Assembly (NCBI RefSeq): GCF_024508275.1
Contig: NZ_CP101989.1
Span: forward strand, 2,356,001 to 2,420,000
Direction: 5' to 3'
DNA: 64,000 nucleotides
Source of the DNA: Cellulomonas wangsupingiae
GTDB lineage: Bacteria; Actinomycetota; Actinomycetes; Actinomycetales; Cellulomonadaceae
Shown: piece by piece, positions 17,291 through 25,301 of the stretch
How positions within the stretch are numbered: position 1 is the first letter of the stretch
Layout: each line of letters starts with the position of its first letter
The notes under the pieces: model-generated
Databases searched by the model: none
What the model was told of the DNA's origin: nothing
Seen by the model: the letters and a program-made list of their open reading frames with translations, nothing else
Translations under genes and position numbers: made by a program

Positions 17291-17890
17291 GTGTTCGGAC
17301 GCAAGCAGGACCCTCCGCCGACCGTCGAGGCACCCGTCGTCGACGACCCGCCCCAGCCGGTGCCCTCGGGCAAGGGCCGGCCCACGCCCCGGCGCAAGGA
17401 GGCGGAGGCACGCAACAAGCGCCCCCTCGTCCCCGCGGACCGCCGGGCGGCGGCCAAGGAGGCACGTGTCAGGGCGCGCGCCCAGCGCGACCTCGAGTAC
17501 CAGGCGATGCGCAACGGCGACGAGCGGCACATGCCGGCCCGCGACCGCGGGCCCGTGCGCCGGTTCGTGCGCGACAGCGTCGACGCCCGGTGGAACCTCG
17601 GCGAGTTCTTCCTGCCGCTGGCGGCGGTGTTCCTGGTCCTGCAGTTCGTCACCGCGCAGGGCGCGCCGGTCGTGGCCTTCGCGTCCCTCATCCTGCTGTA
17701 CGTCTACATCCTGTCGGCGATGGTCGACGCCTGGCTGATGTGGCGCGGGCTGAAGAAGCGCCTGGTCGCGAAGTTCGGCGAGACGGCCCTGCCCCGCGGC
17801 CTGGCCATGTACGCGGTGCTGCGTGCGTTCCAGGTGCGTCCCTCGCGCCTGCCGAAGCCGATGGCCAAGCACGGGCAGCACCCGGCCTGA
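17291..17890 (+). CDS. DUF3043 membrane protein
   Basis: A 199-residue actinobacterial protein of unknown function. The N-terminal 60 residues are proline-, lysine- and arginine-rich (PSGKGRPTPRRKEAEARNK). The conserved block GDERHMPARDRGPVRRFVRD precedes two adjacent transmembrane helices (about 105-122 and 126-143), and a basic C-terminus follows. The same pattern is found throughout actinobacteria as DUF3043. The charge distribution suggests cytoplasmic N- and C-termini. Convergent with the repeat protein. Confidence 0.87.
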   Translation: MFGRKQDPPPTVEAPVVDDPPQPVPSGKGRPTPRRKEAEARNKRPLVPADRRAAAKEARVRARAQRDLEYQAMRNGDERHMPARDRGPVRRFVRDSVDARWNLGEFFLPLAAVFLVLQFVTAQGAPVVAFASLILLYVYILSAMVDAWLMWRGLKKRLVAKFGETALPRGLAMYAVLRAFQVRPSRLPKPMAKHGQHPA

Positions 17891-17926
17891 CGGTCGCCGC
17901 GTCGGCCCCGGGCCCAGCCCGGCGGC

Positions 17927-18706
17927 TCAGCCGCAGGCCCGCAGCACCTGCAGCACGACGAACCCCAGGACCAGCAGCGGGACGAACGGGTTGACCCTGT
18001 TGCCACGCGGTGCAGGTGAGCGCGGCGTCCCCGGGCCGGGCACGGACGCGCGCGCGCCGGGCTGCCGGGGGCCGGGCCGACCGGGCACGGGGACGGGGAC
18101 CCACCGGTGGTCGGGCAGCAGGACGTGCCCGTTGACGACGTCACCGACCCGGTAGGTGCGGCGGGCCGGGGCCGGGGCGTCCTGCCGCGCCGGTGCCGAC
18201 GCCGCGGCCTCCCGGGCCGCCGCGCGGTCGGCCGTGGCACGCTCGGTCGCGGCGCGGTACTCCACCGTCCGCTGCTCGGCGGAGGCGCTCTGCGCGGCGT
18301 CACGACGTTCCGTGGTGGCGCGCTCCCGCGCGAGCCGGTGCTCGGTGGCGCGGGTCGCCGCGCGCTGCGCGGCGGTCTGCTCGGGACGGCGCGTCCCGCC
18401 CGGCTCCTGCGCGGCGGCGGGCCTCGGGCGCCGCGCCGCGCCCGCCTCCACCCTGTCTCGCACACGCGAGGCGAGCGGCACCCAGTCGCCCCCGGGCGTC
18501 AGGACGTGGCCGTCGACGACGTCGCCGGGCGCGTACGGCTCCGACGGGTCACGGCGCAGCGGCACCCACGTCAGGTCGGCATCGAGCATGTGCCCGTCGA
18601 CGACGTCCCCCAGGCGGTACGGGGAGCCCGCCGTCGGGGAGCGGCGCACCCAGTCCCCCGACTCGGTCAGCTCGAAGCCGTCCACCACCGCGCCGACCGT
18701 GTACAT
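17927..18706 (-). CDS. Four-copy VVDGH-repeat protein with C-terminal membrane anchor
   Basis: I do not recognise a named family. The 259 residues contain four copies of a unit of about 20 residues, consensus Y-x-x-G-D-V-V-D-G-H-x-L-x-x-x-x-x-W-V-P-L, at 2-21, 30-50, 58-78 and 185-205. Copies three and four are separated by an Ala/Arg/Glu-rich segment (about 100-175) likely to be a long helix. A single hydrophobic helix (about 241-256) at the very C-terminus suggests a tail-anchored protein with the repeats in the cytoplasm. The units look like small beta-hairpin modules. Function unknown. Confidence 0.75.
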   Translation of the reverse strand: MYTVGAVVDGFELTESGDWVRRSPTAGSPYRLGDVVDGHMLDADLTWVPLRRDPSEPYAPGDVVDGHVLTPGGDWVPLASRVRDRVEAGAARRPRPAAAQEPGGTRRPEQTAAQRAATRATEHRLARERATTERRDAAQSASAEQRTVEYRAATERATADRAAAREAAASAPARQDAPAPARRTYRVGDVVNGHVLLPDHRWVPVPVPGRPGPRQPGARASVPGPGTPRSPAPRGNRVNPFVPLLVLGFVVLQVLRACG

Positions 18707-18757
18707 CGTGCTCCTCGCCGCTCGTCCCCTGCTCGTCCCCTGCCCTGTGGCCGCAGG

Positions 18758-19396
18758 CTACCCGTCGGCGGGCACGCTCAGGCGGGGCAGCAGCACGTGC
18801 ACGACCGGCCCGATGGCCAGCGCGTAGGCCAGCGTGCCGACGCCGACCGTGCCACCGAGCAGCCAGCCGGCGGCCACCACCACGACCTCGATCGACCCGC
18901 GCACGAGCCGCACCGGGCGACCGGTCCGGGCCACGAGTCCCGTCATGAGCCCGTCGCGCGGCCCCGGACCGAGCCGCGCGCCGACGTACAGCGCGGTGGC
19001 CAGCCCGTTGACGACCACGCCGACGGCGACCAGCCCGCCGGCTGCGGCGAGGGGCAGCGGGTCGGGCAGCAGGTCCGTCAGGGCGAGGAACGGGTCGACG
19101 AGCAGCCCGATGACGACCACGTTGGCGACTGTCCCGAGTCCCGGGCGCTGGCGCAGCGGGACCCAGCAGAGCAGCACCGCGAACGACACGACGACCGTGG
19201 CGGTGCCGAACGACCACCCGGTGACGCGCGTGAGGCCCTGGCTGAGCACGGCCCACGGCATCGAGCCCAGCTGGGCGCGGACCAGCAGCGCGACGGACGC
19301 CGCGTACAGGACGAGGCCGACGAGCAGGCGCCCGCCGCGGCGGGCGTGCGCGTGGGCGCTGCGGGGCGCCGGCCGGACGTCGGGCGACGCGCTCAC
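18758..19396 (-). CDS. YczE/YyaS/YitT-like membrane protein
   Basis: A 212-residue protein with five or six hydrophobic helices and the YczE-family pattern (YAASVALLVRAQLGSMPWAVLSQG, then RLGPGPRDGLMTGL). These proteins are putative transporters of unknown substrate. The GTG at 19396 overlaps the stop of the small upstream gene (GTGA), so the two are translationally coupled. The divergent MocR regulator is a known neighbour of yczE-type genes in other bacteria, where it controls them with PLP as effector. Confidence 0.85.
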   Translation of the reverse strand: MSASPDVRPAPRSAHAHARRGGRLLVGLVLYAASVALLVRAQLGSMPWAVLSQGLTRVTGWSFGTATVVVSFAVLLCWVPLRQRPGLGTVANVVVIGLLVDPFLALTDLLPDPLPLAAAGGLVAVGVVVNGLATALYVGARLGPGPRDGLMTGLVARTGRPVRLVRGSIEVVVVAAGWLLGGTVGVGTLAYALAIGPVVHVLLPRLSVPADG

Positions 19397-19545
19397 CACG
19401 GCCGGTCCACCGTGTCGCGCGGGTGCGAGGGGGGCGGTGGCCGGTGGCCGAGGCCGTCGTCCCGCACGGTGCGGACGAGCAGGGCCAGGAGACCGAGGGC
19501 GAGCAGTGCACCGGCGACCACAGCCGGAACGAACGACGACGTCAT
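19393..19545 (-). CDS. Small single-span membrane protein upstream of yczE-like gene
   Basis: A 50-residue protein: MTSSF, one hydrophobic helix (about residues 6-24), then a polar Pro/His/Arg-rich tail. A -10-like hexamer lies six bases before its ATG, and its stop overlaps the yczE-like start. No family is recognisable; its position suggests either a small partner of the transporter or a leader that couples translation. Confidence 0.6.
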   Translation of the reverse strand: MTSSFVPAVVAGALLALGLLALLVRTVRDDGLGHRPPPPSHPRDTVDRPW

Positions 19546-19551
19546 GGCCCC

Positions 19552-19600
19552 ACGATCGGAGATCGGTGGCCTTGTCAGCCATAGCCACTTGCTCGATAGT
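19552..19600. promoter_or_regulatory. Divergent promoter of the mocR-like and yczE-like genes
   Basis: GATCGT on the minus strand (19552-19557) is six bases from the small gene's ATG, and GATAGT on the plus strand (19595-19600) is six bases from the regulator's ATG. Between them GTGGCC occurs at 19566 and 19599 and GCCAC at 19585, a repeated-half-site arrangement that would suit a MocR dimer. Confidence 0.5.
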
Positions 19601-19606
19601 GGCCCC

Positions 19607-21058
19607 ATGCCACTGCCCGCCGACCGCCGCGTGAACGGACCACGGCTGCGCACGCTGCTCGGCTCCTGGCAGCGGCGTGGGCCCGCCTACCAGGCCCTCG
19701 CCGATGCGCTGCGCGGCCTGACCCGCTCCGGGACGCTCCCGCTCGCCACGCGCCTGCCAAGCGAGCGGGAGGTCGCCGACGCGCTCGGCGTGTCCCGGAC
19801 CACCGTCACCGCGGCGTACGACCTGCTGCGCGACGAGGGTTTCCTGGTCAGCCGGCGCGGCTCGGGCACCGTGACCACCCTTCCCGCCCACGCGGGCGAC
19901 CGCGCGCCCGCCCGGCTGGGCACCGTCGACGACGGCCTGGTCGACCTCTCCGCGGCCGCGCCGGCCGCCCCGCCGCAGCTCGCGACGGCGTGCGCCGCCG
20001 CGCTGGACGCCCTGCCGCGCCACGCGACCGGCGCGGGGTACGTGCCGCTCGGCCTGCCCGAGCTGCGCGCGGCCGTCGCCGAGCGCTACACGCGCCGCGG
20101 CGTGCCGACCGGCCCGGACCAGGTGCTGATCACGACCGGGGGCCAGCAGGCCATCCACCTGCTGGCGAGCGCGTTCGCCGGCCCGGGCGACCGGGCGGTC
20201 GTCGAGCACCCGACCTACCCGCACGCGATCGACGCGGTGCGGGCCGCCGGCGCCCGGGCCGTGCCCGTACCCGTCACGCCGCAGGGCACCGACCTCGACC
20301 TCCTGGAGTCCACGGTCCGGCAGTCCGCCCCGCGCCTGGTGTACCTCGTGCCCGACCACCACAACCCGACCGGCACCTCGCTGTCCGCCGCCGGACGCGA
20401 GCGGGTGCGGGACCTGGCGCGGCGCACCCGGACGGTCGTCGTCGGCGACGAGACGCTCGTCGACCTGCGGCTCGACGGCCCCGAGCTCGCGCCGTTCGCC
20501 GGCGCCGGTCGCGGCACCGACCGGTACGTCGTGTGCGTGGGATCGGCGTCGAAGTCCTTCTGGGGCGGTCTGCGCGTCGGGTGGGTGCGCGGCCACCCCG
20601 ACCTGGTCAGCGCGCTCGCGCAGCGGCGCGCCCACGTCGACCTGGGCACCTCCGTGCTCGACCAGCTCGTCACGGTCGAGCTCCTCGCCCAGGCGGACGA
20701 GATCGTGGCCCAGCGCCGCACGGCCCTGCGCGAGCAGCGCGACGCCCTGACCGGACTGCTCGCCCGCGAGCTGCCGGACTGGCGCCTGACCGTCCCGGCC
20801 GGCGGACTGTCGACATGGGTCGACCTCGGCGCCCCGGTGTCGACGGCGTTGGCCGCGCTCGCCCACGGGCACGGGGTGCGCATCGCGCCCGGTCCCGCGT
20901 TCGGTGTCGACGGGACCTTCGACGACCACCTGCGCGTCCCGTTCTCCCAGCCGGTCGACGCGCTGCGCCGTGCCGTCGACGGCCTCGCGGCGGCCTGGGC
21001 GGCGCTGGGCGGCGCGAGCCCGGTGCGAGCGTCGGGCGGGCAGCCCGCGCTCGTCTGA
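19607..21058 (+). CDS. MocR-type GntR regulator with aminotransferase-like domain
   Basis: This 483-residue protein has a GntR winged helix (about residues 20-90; LPSEREVADALGVSRTTVTAAYDLLRDEGFLV) fused to a class I aminotransferase fold. The PLP lysine is in SASKSFWGGLRVG, and the NPTG motif (HHNPTGTSLS) is present. MocR/PdxR proteins sense PLP or a PLP-amino acid adduct. The divergent yczE-like operon is the likely target. No pdxST genes are nearby, which argues against PdxR proper. Confidence 0.93.
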   Translation: MPLPADRRVNGPRLRTLLGSWQRRGPAYQALADALRGLTRSGTLPLATRLPSEREVADALGVSRTTVTAAYDLLRDEGFLVSRRGSGTVTTLPAHAGDRAPARLGTVDDGLVDLSAAAPAAPPQLATACAAALDALPRHATGAGYVPLGLPELRAAVAERYTRRGVPTGPDQVLITTGGQQAIHLLASAFAGPGDRAVVEHPTYPHAIDAVRAAGARAVPVPVTPQGTDLDLLESTVRQSAPRLVYLVPDHHNPTGTSLSAAGRERVRDLARRTRTVVVGDETLVDLRLDGPELAPFAGAGRGTDRYVVCVGSASKSFWGGLRVGWVRGHPDLVSALAQRRAHVDLGTSVLDQLVTVELLAQADEIVAQRRTALREQRDALTGLLARELPDWRLTVPAGGLSTWVDLGAPVSTALAALAHGHGVRIAPGPAFGVDGTFDDHLRVPFSQPVDALRRAVDGLAAAWAALGGASPVRASGGQPALV

Positions 21059-21068
21059 GCGCCCGCTC

Positions 21069-21281
21069 TCAGTCGGTGGGCAGGTCGATCCCGGGCGGCA
21101 GGTCCGCCCCGTCGTGCTGCAGCACGACACGCCGCACCCCCTGGCCCGCGAGCGCGCGCCAGTGCTCGCCGAGCCACTGCTCGGCCTCGAAGCGGGCGAG
21201 GAACACCGGGCTGCCCGGACGCTCGACGTCGCCGCCGTCCACACCCTCCAGCCGCCACTGCCACCGCGGGCGCGCGACCAT
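21069..21281 (-). CDS. Conserved small protein downstream of pyrD
   Basis: A 70-residue actinobacterial hypothetical protein with a Trp-rich beginning (ARPRWQWRLEGVDG) and a central EAEQWLGEHWRALAGQGV helix. There is no signal peptide or membrane segment. Its ATG overlaps the pyrD TGA by one base, and a GTG three bases earlier is the alternative start. The function is unknown; constant linkage to the end of the pyrD operon would need checking in relatives. Confidence 0.65.
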   Translation of the reverse strand: MVARPRWQWRLEGVDGGDVERPGSPVFLARFEAEQWLGEHWRALAGQGVRRVVLQHDGADLPPGIDLPTD

Positions 21282-22345
21282 CACCGCACCCCCGGGGCGC
21301 GTACCGCGTCGTCCGCGAGCGCGCGGGCGACGCGCGCCGGGAAGGCCGGGCCCTCGTAGATGAACGCGGTGTACGCCTGCACCAACGTCGCGCCGACGGC
21401 GAGGTACTCCCGTGCGTCGGCGGGTCCGCTCACGCCGCCCACCCCGATGATCACCGCCTCGTCGCCGAGCCGGGTGCGCAGCCGCGCCACGACGTCGAGA
21501 CCGCGGGCCAGCAGCGGGGGCCCGGACAGCCCGCCGGGGCCGAGGTCGTGCGCGATCGTGGTGTTGACAGCGACGACGCCGTCGAGCCCCAGCTCGGCGA
21601 CGAGGTCGGCGACGGCGTCGACGTCCTCGTCGGACAGGTCGGGGGCGATCTTGACCAGCACGGGGACGACCGGGCGGCCCGCACGCGCGGTGGCCTCGTC
21701 GGCGGCGACACGTGTCGCGGTGAGGACGGGCCGCAGGGAGCCGACCGCCTGCAGGTCGCGCAGCCCCGGGGTGTTGGGCGACGACACGTTGACGACGAGG
21801 TAGTCCGCGTACGGCGCCAGGCGGCCCGCGCTCGTCGCGTAGTCGGCCGCCGCCTCCGCCGCGGGTGTCGCCTTCGTCTTGCCGATGTTCACGCCGACGA
21901 CGATCCGCCGGCCGTGCGGGGTCGCCCGCAGCCGGCGCAGGCGTGCCGCCACGGCCTGCGAGCCCTCGTTGTTGAAGCCCATGCGGTTGCGCAGCGCGCG
22001 CCTGTCGAGCACGCGCCACAGGCGCGGCCCCTCGTTGCCCGGCTGCGCGTGCGCCGTGACGGTGCCGATCTCGACGAACGAGAACCCGAGCATCGCCAGG
22101 CCCTCGACCGCGCGGGCGTCCTTGTCGAAGCCGGCCGCGAGCCCGAAGCGCCCGGGCAGCTCGCGTCCCCACACCCGCACGCGACCGGCGTCGCCGCGGG
22201 GCACGCGCAGGACACGGGAGACGAGCGTCCGCAGGCCGGGGACGCGCCCCAGGCCGCCGATGAGCGCGAACGCCAGCTCGTGCGCCCGCTCGGGGTCCAT
22301 GCGACGGAAGACCAGGTCGAACAGCAGCCGGTACACGCGGGTCAC
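21281..22345 (-). CDS. pyrD: Dihydroorotate dehydrogenase, quinone-dependent (class 2)
   Basis: PyrD oxidises dihydroorotate to orotate at the membrane, with FMN, and passes electrons to menaquinone. The 354 residues begin with the class 2 N-terminal amphipathic region (YRLLFDLVFRRMDPERAHELAF), which anchors the enzyme. FMN and active-site motifs include GLAAGFDKDA, GFNNEG, VNVSSPNTPGLR with the catalytic Ser, and GVGGVSGPADAREYL. The GTG at 22345 overlaps the previous stop. Its presence links pyrimidine synthesis to the respiratory chain encoded at 2-11 kb. Confidence 0.97.
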   Translation of the reverse strand: MTRVYRLLFDLVFRRMDPERAHELAFALIGGLGRVPGLRTLVSRVLRVPRGDAGRVRVWGRELPGRFGLAAGFDKDARAVEGLAMLGFSFVEIGTVTAHAQPGNEGPRLWRVLDRRALRNRMGFNNEGSQAVAARLRRLRATPHGRRIVVGVNIGKTKATPAAEAAADYATSAGRLAPYADYLVVNVSSPNTPGLRDLQAVGSLRPVLTATRVAADEATARAGRPVVPVLVKIAPDLSDEDVDAVADLVAELGLDGVVAVNTTIAHDLGPGGLSGPPLLARGLDVVARLRTRLGDEAVIIGVGGVSGPADAREYLAVGATLVQAYTAFIYEGPAFPARVARALADDAVRAPGVR

Positions 22346-22806
22346 CCTACGGCGGGAGGTGCGCCGGGCGGCGGGGCGTCCACGGCCGGCCCGGGTCGGC
22401 CGGTGCGGCGCAGCCACCACAGCCCGACGAAGGGCAGGACGAGCGGCACGTAGCCGTACCCGGCACCGAACCTCGACCAGACCGTCTCGTCGGGGAAGTC
22501 CCCGACGTCCACCGTCGACAGCGTCCCGACGAGGAGCACCCCCACCATCTCGAACACCACGGCGCCCCACGCCAGCGGGCGCAGGTCGCGCGCGAGGGCG
22601 TACGTCGCGACGACGTACACGAGGCCGGCCACGAGCGAGAGCAGGTACGCGAGGGGCGCCTCGTGCAGCTTCGTGCCGACCTGGTACAGCCCGCGGGCGG
22701 ACGCGGCGAGCGCGAGCACGCCGTACACCGCGACGAGCAGCCGGCCGGCCCCTGTCCCCGTGGGGCGCGGTGGCACGGCGGCGTCGGCGGTCCCGGCCAC
22801 GGTCAC
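22342..22806 (-). CDS. Hypothetical four-helix membrane protein, pyrD operon
   Basis: A 154-residue protein with four hydrophobic helices and a conserved-looking element FPDETVWSRFGAGYGYVPL before the last helix, followed by WWLRR and a Pro-rich tail. It overlaps both neighbours with GTGA junctions. Similar proteins are common next to pyrD or cofactor genes in Micrococcales, but I know of no function. The start could be GTG 22806 or GTG 22800. Confidence 0.68.
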   Translation of the reverse strand: MTVAGTADAAVPPRPTGTGAGRLLVAVYGVLALAASARGLYQVGTKLHEAPLAYLLSLVAGLVYVVATYALARDLRPLAWGAVVFEMVGVLLVGTLSTVDVGDFPDETVWSRFGAGYGYVPLVLPFVGLWWLRRTGRPGPAVDAPPPGAPPAVG

Positions 22807-23159
22807 GCCCCCCAGATCTGCATCAGGCGCAGCTCGAGGAAGGCGACCGTCAGCGCGGCCACGACCAGCACGACCGAGCTCCAGCGGGTCCGCTCCGCGA
22901 ACGCCCACGCGGCCGCGACGGGCAGCACGACGAGCTGCGTCACGACGTACCCCCACAGCAGCACGCCGTCGACGTCCTGGTCCCCCGTCGCCTGCACGAC
23001 GGCCAGGACGACCGCCTGGACGAGCAGCACGCCCTCGACCACCGCCCCGCCCCACAGCTGGCGCAGCACGACGGCGCGGTCGGCGACGACGAACCACCCG
23101 GCCCAGGCGGAGAGGGCCAGGCACAGGGCGGCGACGAGCAGCGCGAGAGGGACGAGCAC
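22803..23159 (-). CDS. Hypothetical four-helix membrane protein, first gene of pyrD operon
   Basis: A 118-residue, almost entirely hydrophobic protein with four predicted helices and a short charged loop (ATGDQDVDG). It begins the pyrD operon with a GTG start seven bases from a TAGTTT hexamer. It ends in IWGA and overlaps the next start. Family unknown. Confidence 0.66.
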   Translation of the reverse strand: MLVPLALLVAALCLALSAWAGWFVVADRAVVLRQLWGGAVVEGVLLVQAVVLAVVQATGDQDVDGVLLWGYVVTQLVVLPVAAAWAFAERTRWSSVVLVVAALTVAFLELRLMQIWGA

Positions 23160-23166
23160 GGGGCAG

Positions 23167-23172
23167 AAACTA
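23167..23172 (-). promoter_or_regulatory. -10 element of the pyrD operon (TAGTTT)
   Basis: TAGTTT on the minus strand ends seven bases before the GTG at 23159. It is one of the few A/T-rich hexamers in this region. Confidence 0.52.
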
Positions 23173-23223
23173 CCCGCCGCGACGCCGTGGTTCCTCCCTG
23201 CGGGTCGCGCGCCTGGGCGCCGC

Positions 23224-23229
23224 TACGAT
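23224..23229 (+). promoter_or_regulatory. -10 element of pepA (TACGAT)
   Basis: TACGAT, a good TANNNT match, ends six bases before the GTG at 23236. Confidence 0.55.
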
Positions 23230-23235
23230 CGGTGC

Positions 23236-24717
23236 GTGATCTCCCTGACCTCCACCGACCCCACCCGCCTCGACGTCGACGCGGTCGTCGTCGGCGTCCA
23301 CGCACAGGGGACGTCCCTGGTCCCCGCCGGCGCGGACTGGCTGCCTGCGGAGCTCGCGCGCCAGATCACGCAGGACGGTGCGCGCCTCGGCATCACCGGT
23401 GCCGTCGACGAGGTCCGCCGGCTGCCCGGCACGGGTCTGCGCGCGGCGACGCTCGTCGTGACGGGCCTGGGCGACGGTCCCCTCGACCCCGCGACGCCCG
23501 CCGGCGCGGAGCTGCTGCGCCGCGCGAGCGGTGCCGCGACACGCGAGCTGGCCGGCCTGTCGTCGGTCGCGATCGCCCTGCCGGCCCCCGACGCGGACGC
23601 CGTCGCGGCGATCGCCGAGGGCGCGCTGCTGGGCGCCTACGGCTTCGGGCGGTACCACGTGCAGGACGCCCCGGTGGAGCGCGTCGAGGTGGTCACCGCC
23701 GCCGCGCGGGACAAGGCGGCCAAGGCCGCGCTCGCGCGGGCCGAGGTGCTCGCCGCCGCCGTCCACGGGACGCGGGACCTGGTGAACACGGCACCCAACG
23801 ACCTGTACCCCGCGGCGTTCGCCGACGCCGCGAAGGCGGCCGTGAAGGCGTCCGGCGCCAAGGGCCTGAAGGTCACGGTGCTCGACGAGAAGGCGCTCGC
23901 CGCCGGTGGCTACGGCGGCCTCGTCGGCGTCGGGCAGGGCTCGGCCCGGCCGCCGCGGCTCGTCAAGGTGACGTACTCCCCCGCGAAGGCGGCCGGCCAC
24001 GTGGCGCTCGTCGGCAAGGGCATCACGTTCGACTCCGGCGGCATCTCGATCAAGCCTGCCGCGGGCATGGAGGCGATGAAGTCGGACATGGCCGGTGCGG
24101 CCGCCGTCCTGCACACCGTGGTCGCGGCCGCGCAGCTCGGTCTGCGCGTCGCGGTCACCGGCTGGCTGTGCCTGGCGGAGAACATGCCGTCCGGCACCGC
24201 GCAGCGACCGTCCGACGTCATCACGATCCGTGGCGGCAAGACCGTCGAGGTGCTGAACACCGACGCCGAGGGCCGCCTGGTCATGGCCGACGGGCTCGTC
24301 GCGGCCGTCGAGGAGAAGCCCGACCTCGTGGTCGACATCGCGACGCTGACGGGCGCGCAGGTCGTGGCGCTCGGCCACCGGGTGTCGGCCGTCATGGGCA
24401 CCGACGCCGCCCGCGCCGAGCTGGTCGACGCCGCGCACGGCGCAGGTGAGCAGTTCTGGCCGATGCCGCTGCCGGCCGACCTGCGCGCGGGCCTGAAGTC
24501 CAAGGTGGCCGACCTGGCGAACATCGGAGACCGCTTCGGCGGCATGCTCACCGCCGGCATCTTCCTGCAGGAGTTCGTCGGGACGACGCCGTGGGCGCAC
24601 CTCGACGTGGCCGGCCCGGCGTTCAACGAGCGCACGGCCTTCGGCTACACCCCCGTCGGCGGCACGGGCGTCGGGGTCCGCACCCTCCTGCGGCTGCTGG
24701 AGCAGCGCGCGTCCTGA
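23236..24717 (+). CDS. pepA: Leucyl aminopeptidase (M17)
   Basis: PepA removes N-terminal residues from peptides with two metal ions, as a cytoplasmic hexamer. The 493 residues contain the C-terminal catalytic signature NTDAEGRLVMAD, the metal Lys/Asp in GKGITFDSGGISIKP, and EAMKSDMAGAAA. The N-terminal domain is the usual macro-like module. Start chosen at GTG 23236 from the -10 spacing. It is a single gene. Confidence 0.97.
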   Translation: MISLTSTDPTRLDVDAVVVGVHAQGTSLVPAGADWLPAELARQITQDGARLGITGAVDEVRRLPGTGLRAATLVVTGLGDGPLDPATPAGAELLRRASGAATRELAGLSSVAIALPAPDADAVAAIAEGALLGAYGFGRYHVQDAPVERVEVVTAAARDKAAKAALARAEVLAAAVHGTRDLVNTAPNDLYPAAFADAAKAAVKASGAKGLKVTVLDEKALAAGGYGGLVGVGQGSARPPRLVKVTYSPAKAAGHVALVGKGITFDSGGISIKPAAGMEAMKSDMAGAAAVLHTVVAAAQLGLRVAVTGWLCLAENMPSGTAQRPSDVITIRGGKTVEVLNTDAEGRLVMADGLVAAVEEKPDLVVDIATLTGAQVVALGHRVSAVMGTDAARAELVDAAHGAGEQFWPMPLPADLRAGLKSKVADLANIGDRFGGMLTAGIFLQEFVGTTPWAHLDVAGPAFNERTAFGYTPVGGTGVGVRTLLRLLEQRAS

Positions 24718-24743
24718 CGCCACGGGCCCGCGGCGCCCGACCG

Positions 24744-25103
24744 TCAGGTGCGGTCGGCGCTGCGGCGCTTGCGCTCCAGCCTCTGGCGCGCGTTCCAGTC
24801 CCGGACCCGCTGCGGGTAGCCGGTGCGCTGCACGTCGTACACGGGGATCTGCAGGTCACGCGCGATCGAGGCCGCCGCCCGCTCGTCCGGGACCTTGCGG
24901 CGGGTCCACTCGCCGTCCGTCGCGACGAGCATGATCGTCGTCGGCGTCACGTTCGTCCGCGGTTCGACGTAGGCCTCGACGCCGACGCGTGTGGTGACGA
25001 AGTCCCGCAGGTAGGCGAGGGTCTCCGCCCGCGCGTCGCGACCGGTCGGCGCGTCCGCGGACGAGCCGGTACGGCCCGGCCGGCGACGTGAGAACAGACC
25101 CAT
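24744..25103 (-). CDS. Hypothetical basic protein
   Basis: A 119-residue soluble protein, rich in Arg at both ends (GLFSRRRPGRTG, ERKRRSADR). The central part reads like a compact alpha/beta domain (LAYLRDFVTTRVGVEAYVEPRTN, IMLVATDGEWTRRKVP, IARDLQIPVYDVQRTGYPQRVRDWN). It is a conserved actinobacterial hypothetical without known function. The ATG at 25103 is seven bases from a TAGGGT hexamer on the same strand (25111-25116). It is convergent with pepA and divergent from lpdA. Confidence 0.72.
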   Translation of the reverse strand: MGLFSRRRPGRTGSSADAPTGRDARAETLAYLRDFVTTRVGVEAYVEPRTNVTPTTIMLVATDGEWTRRKVPDERAAASIARDLQIPVYDVQRTGYPQRVRDWNARQRLERKRRSADRT

Positions 25104-25301
25104 GGCGTGCACCCTACCGACGCCACCGGGGAGCCACCTGGACGTGGCCGCCCGCCGCCGGGGCCGGCCGCGGCGCGCACCGTGTCATGGGACGACTGTC
25201 GCGGGTCTCACACGCCCGGATGTGCTAGACGGTTCGTCGCCGCGCGGGCGGGATGACAAGATGGGCGCGCAGCAAATCCCACACCCTCGAGGAGTGCGCA
25301 C

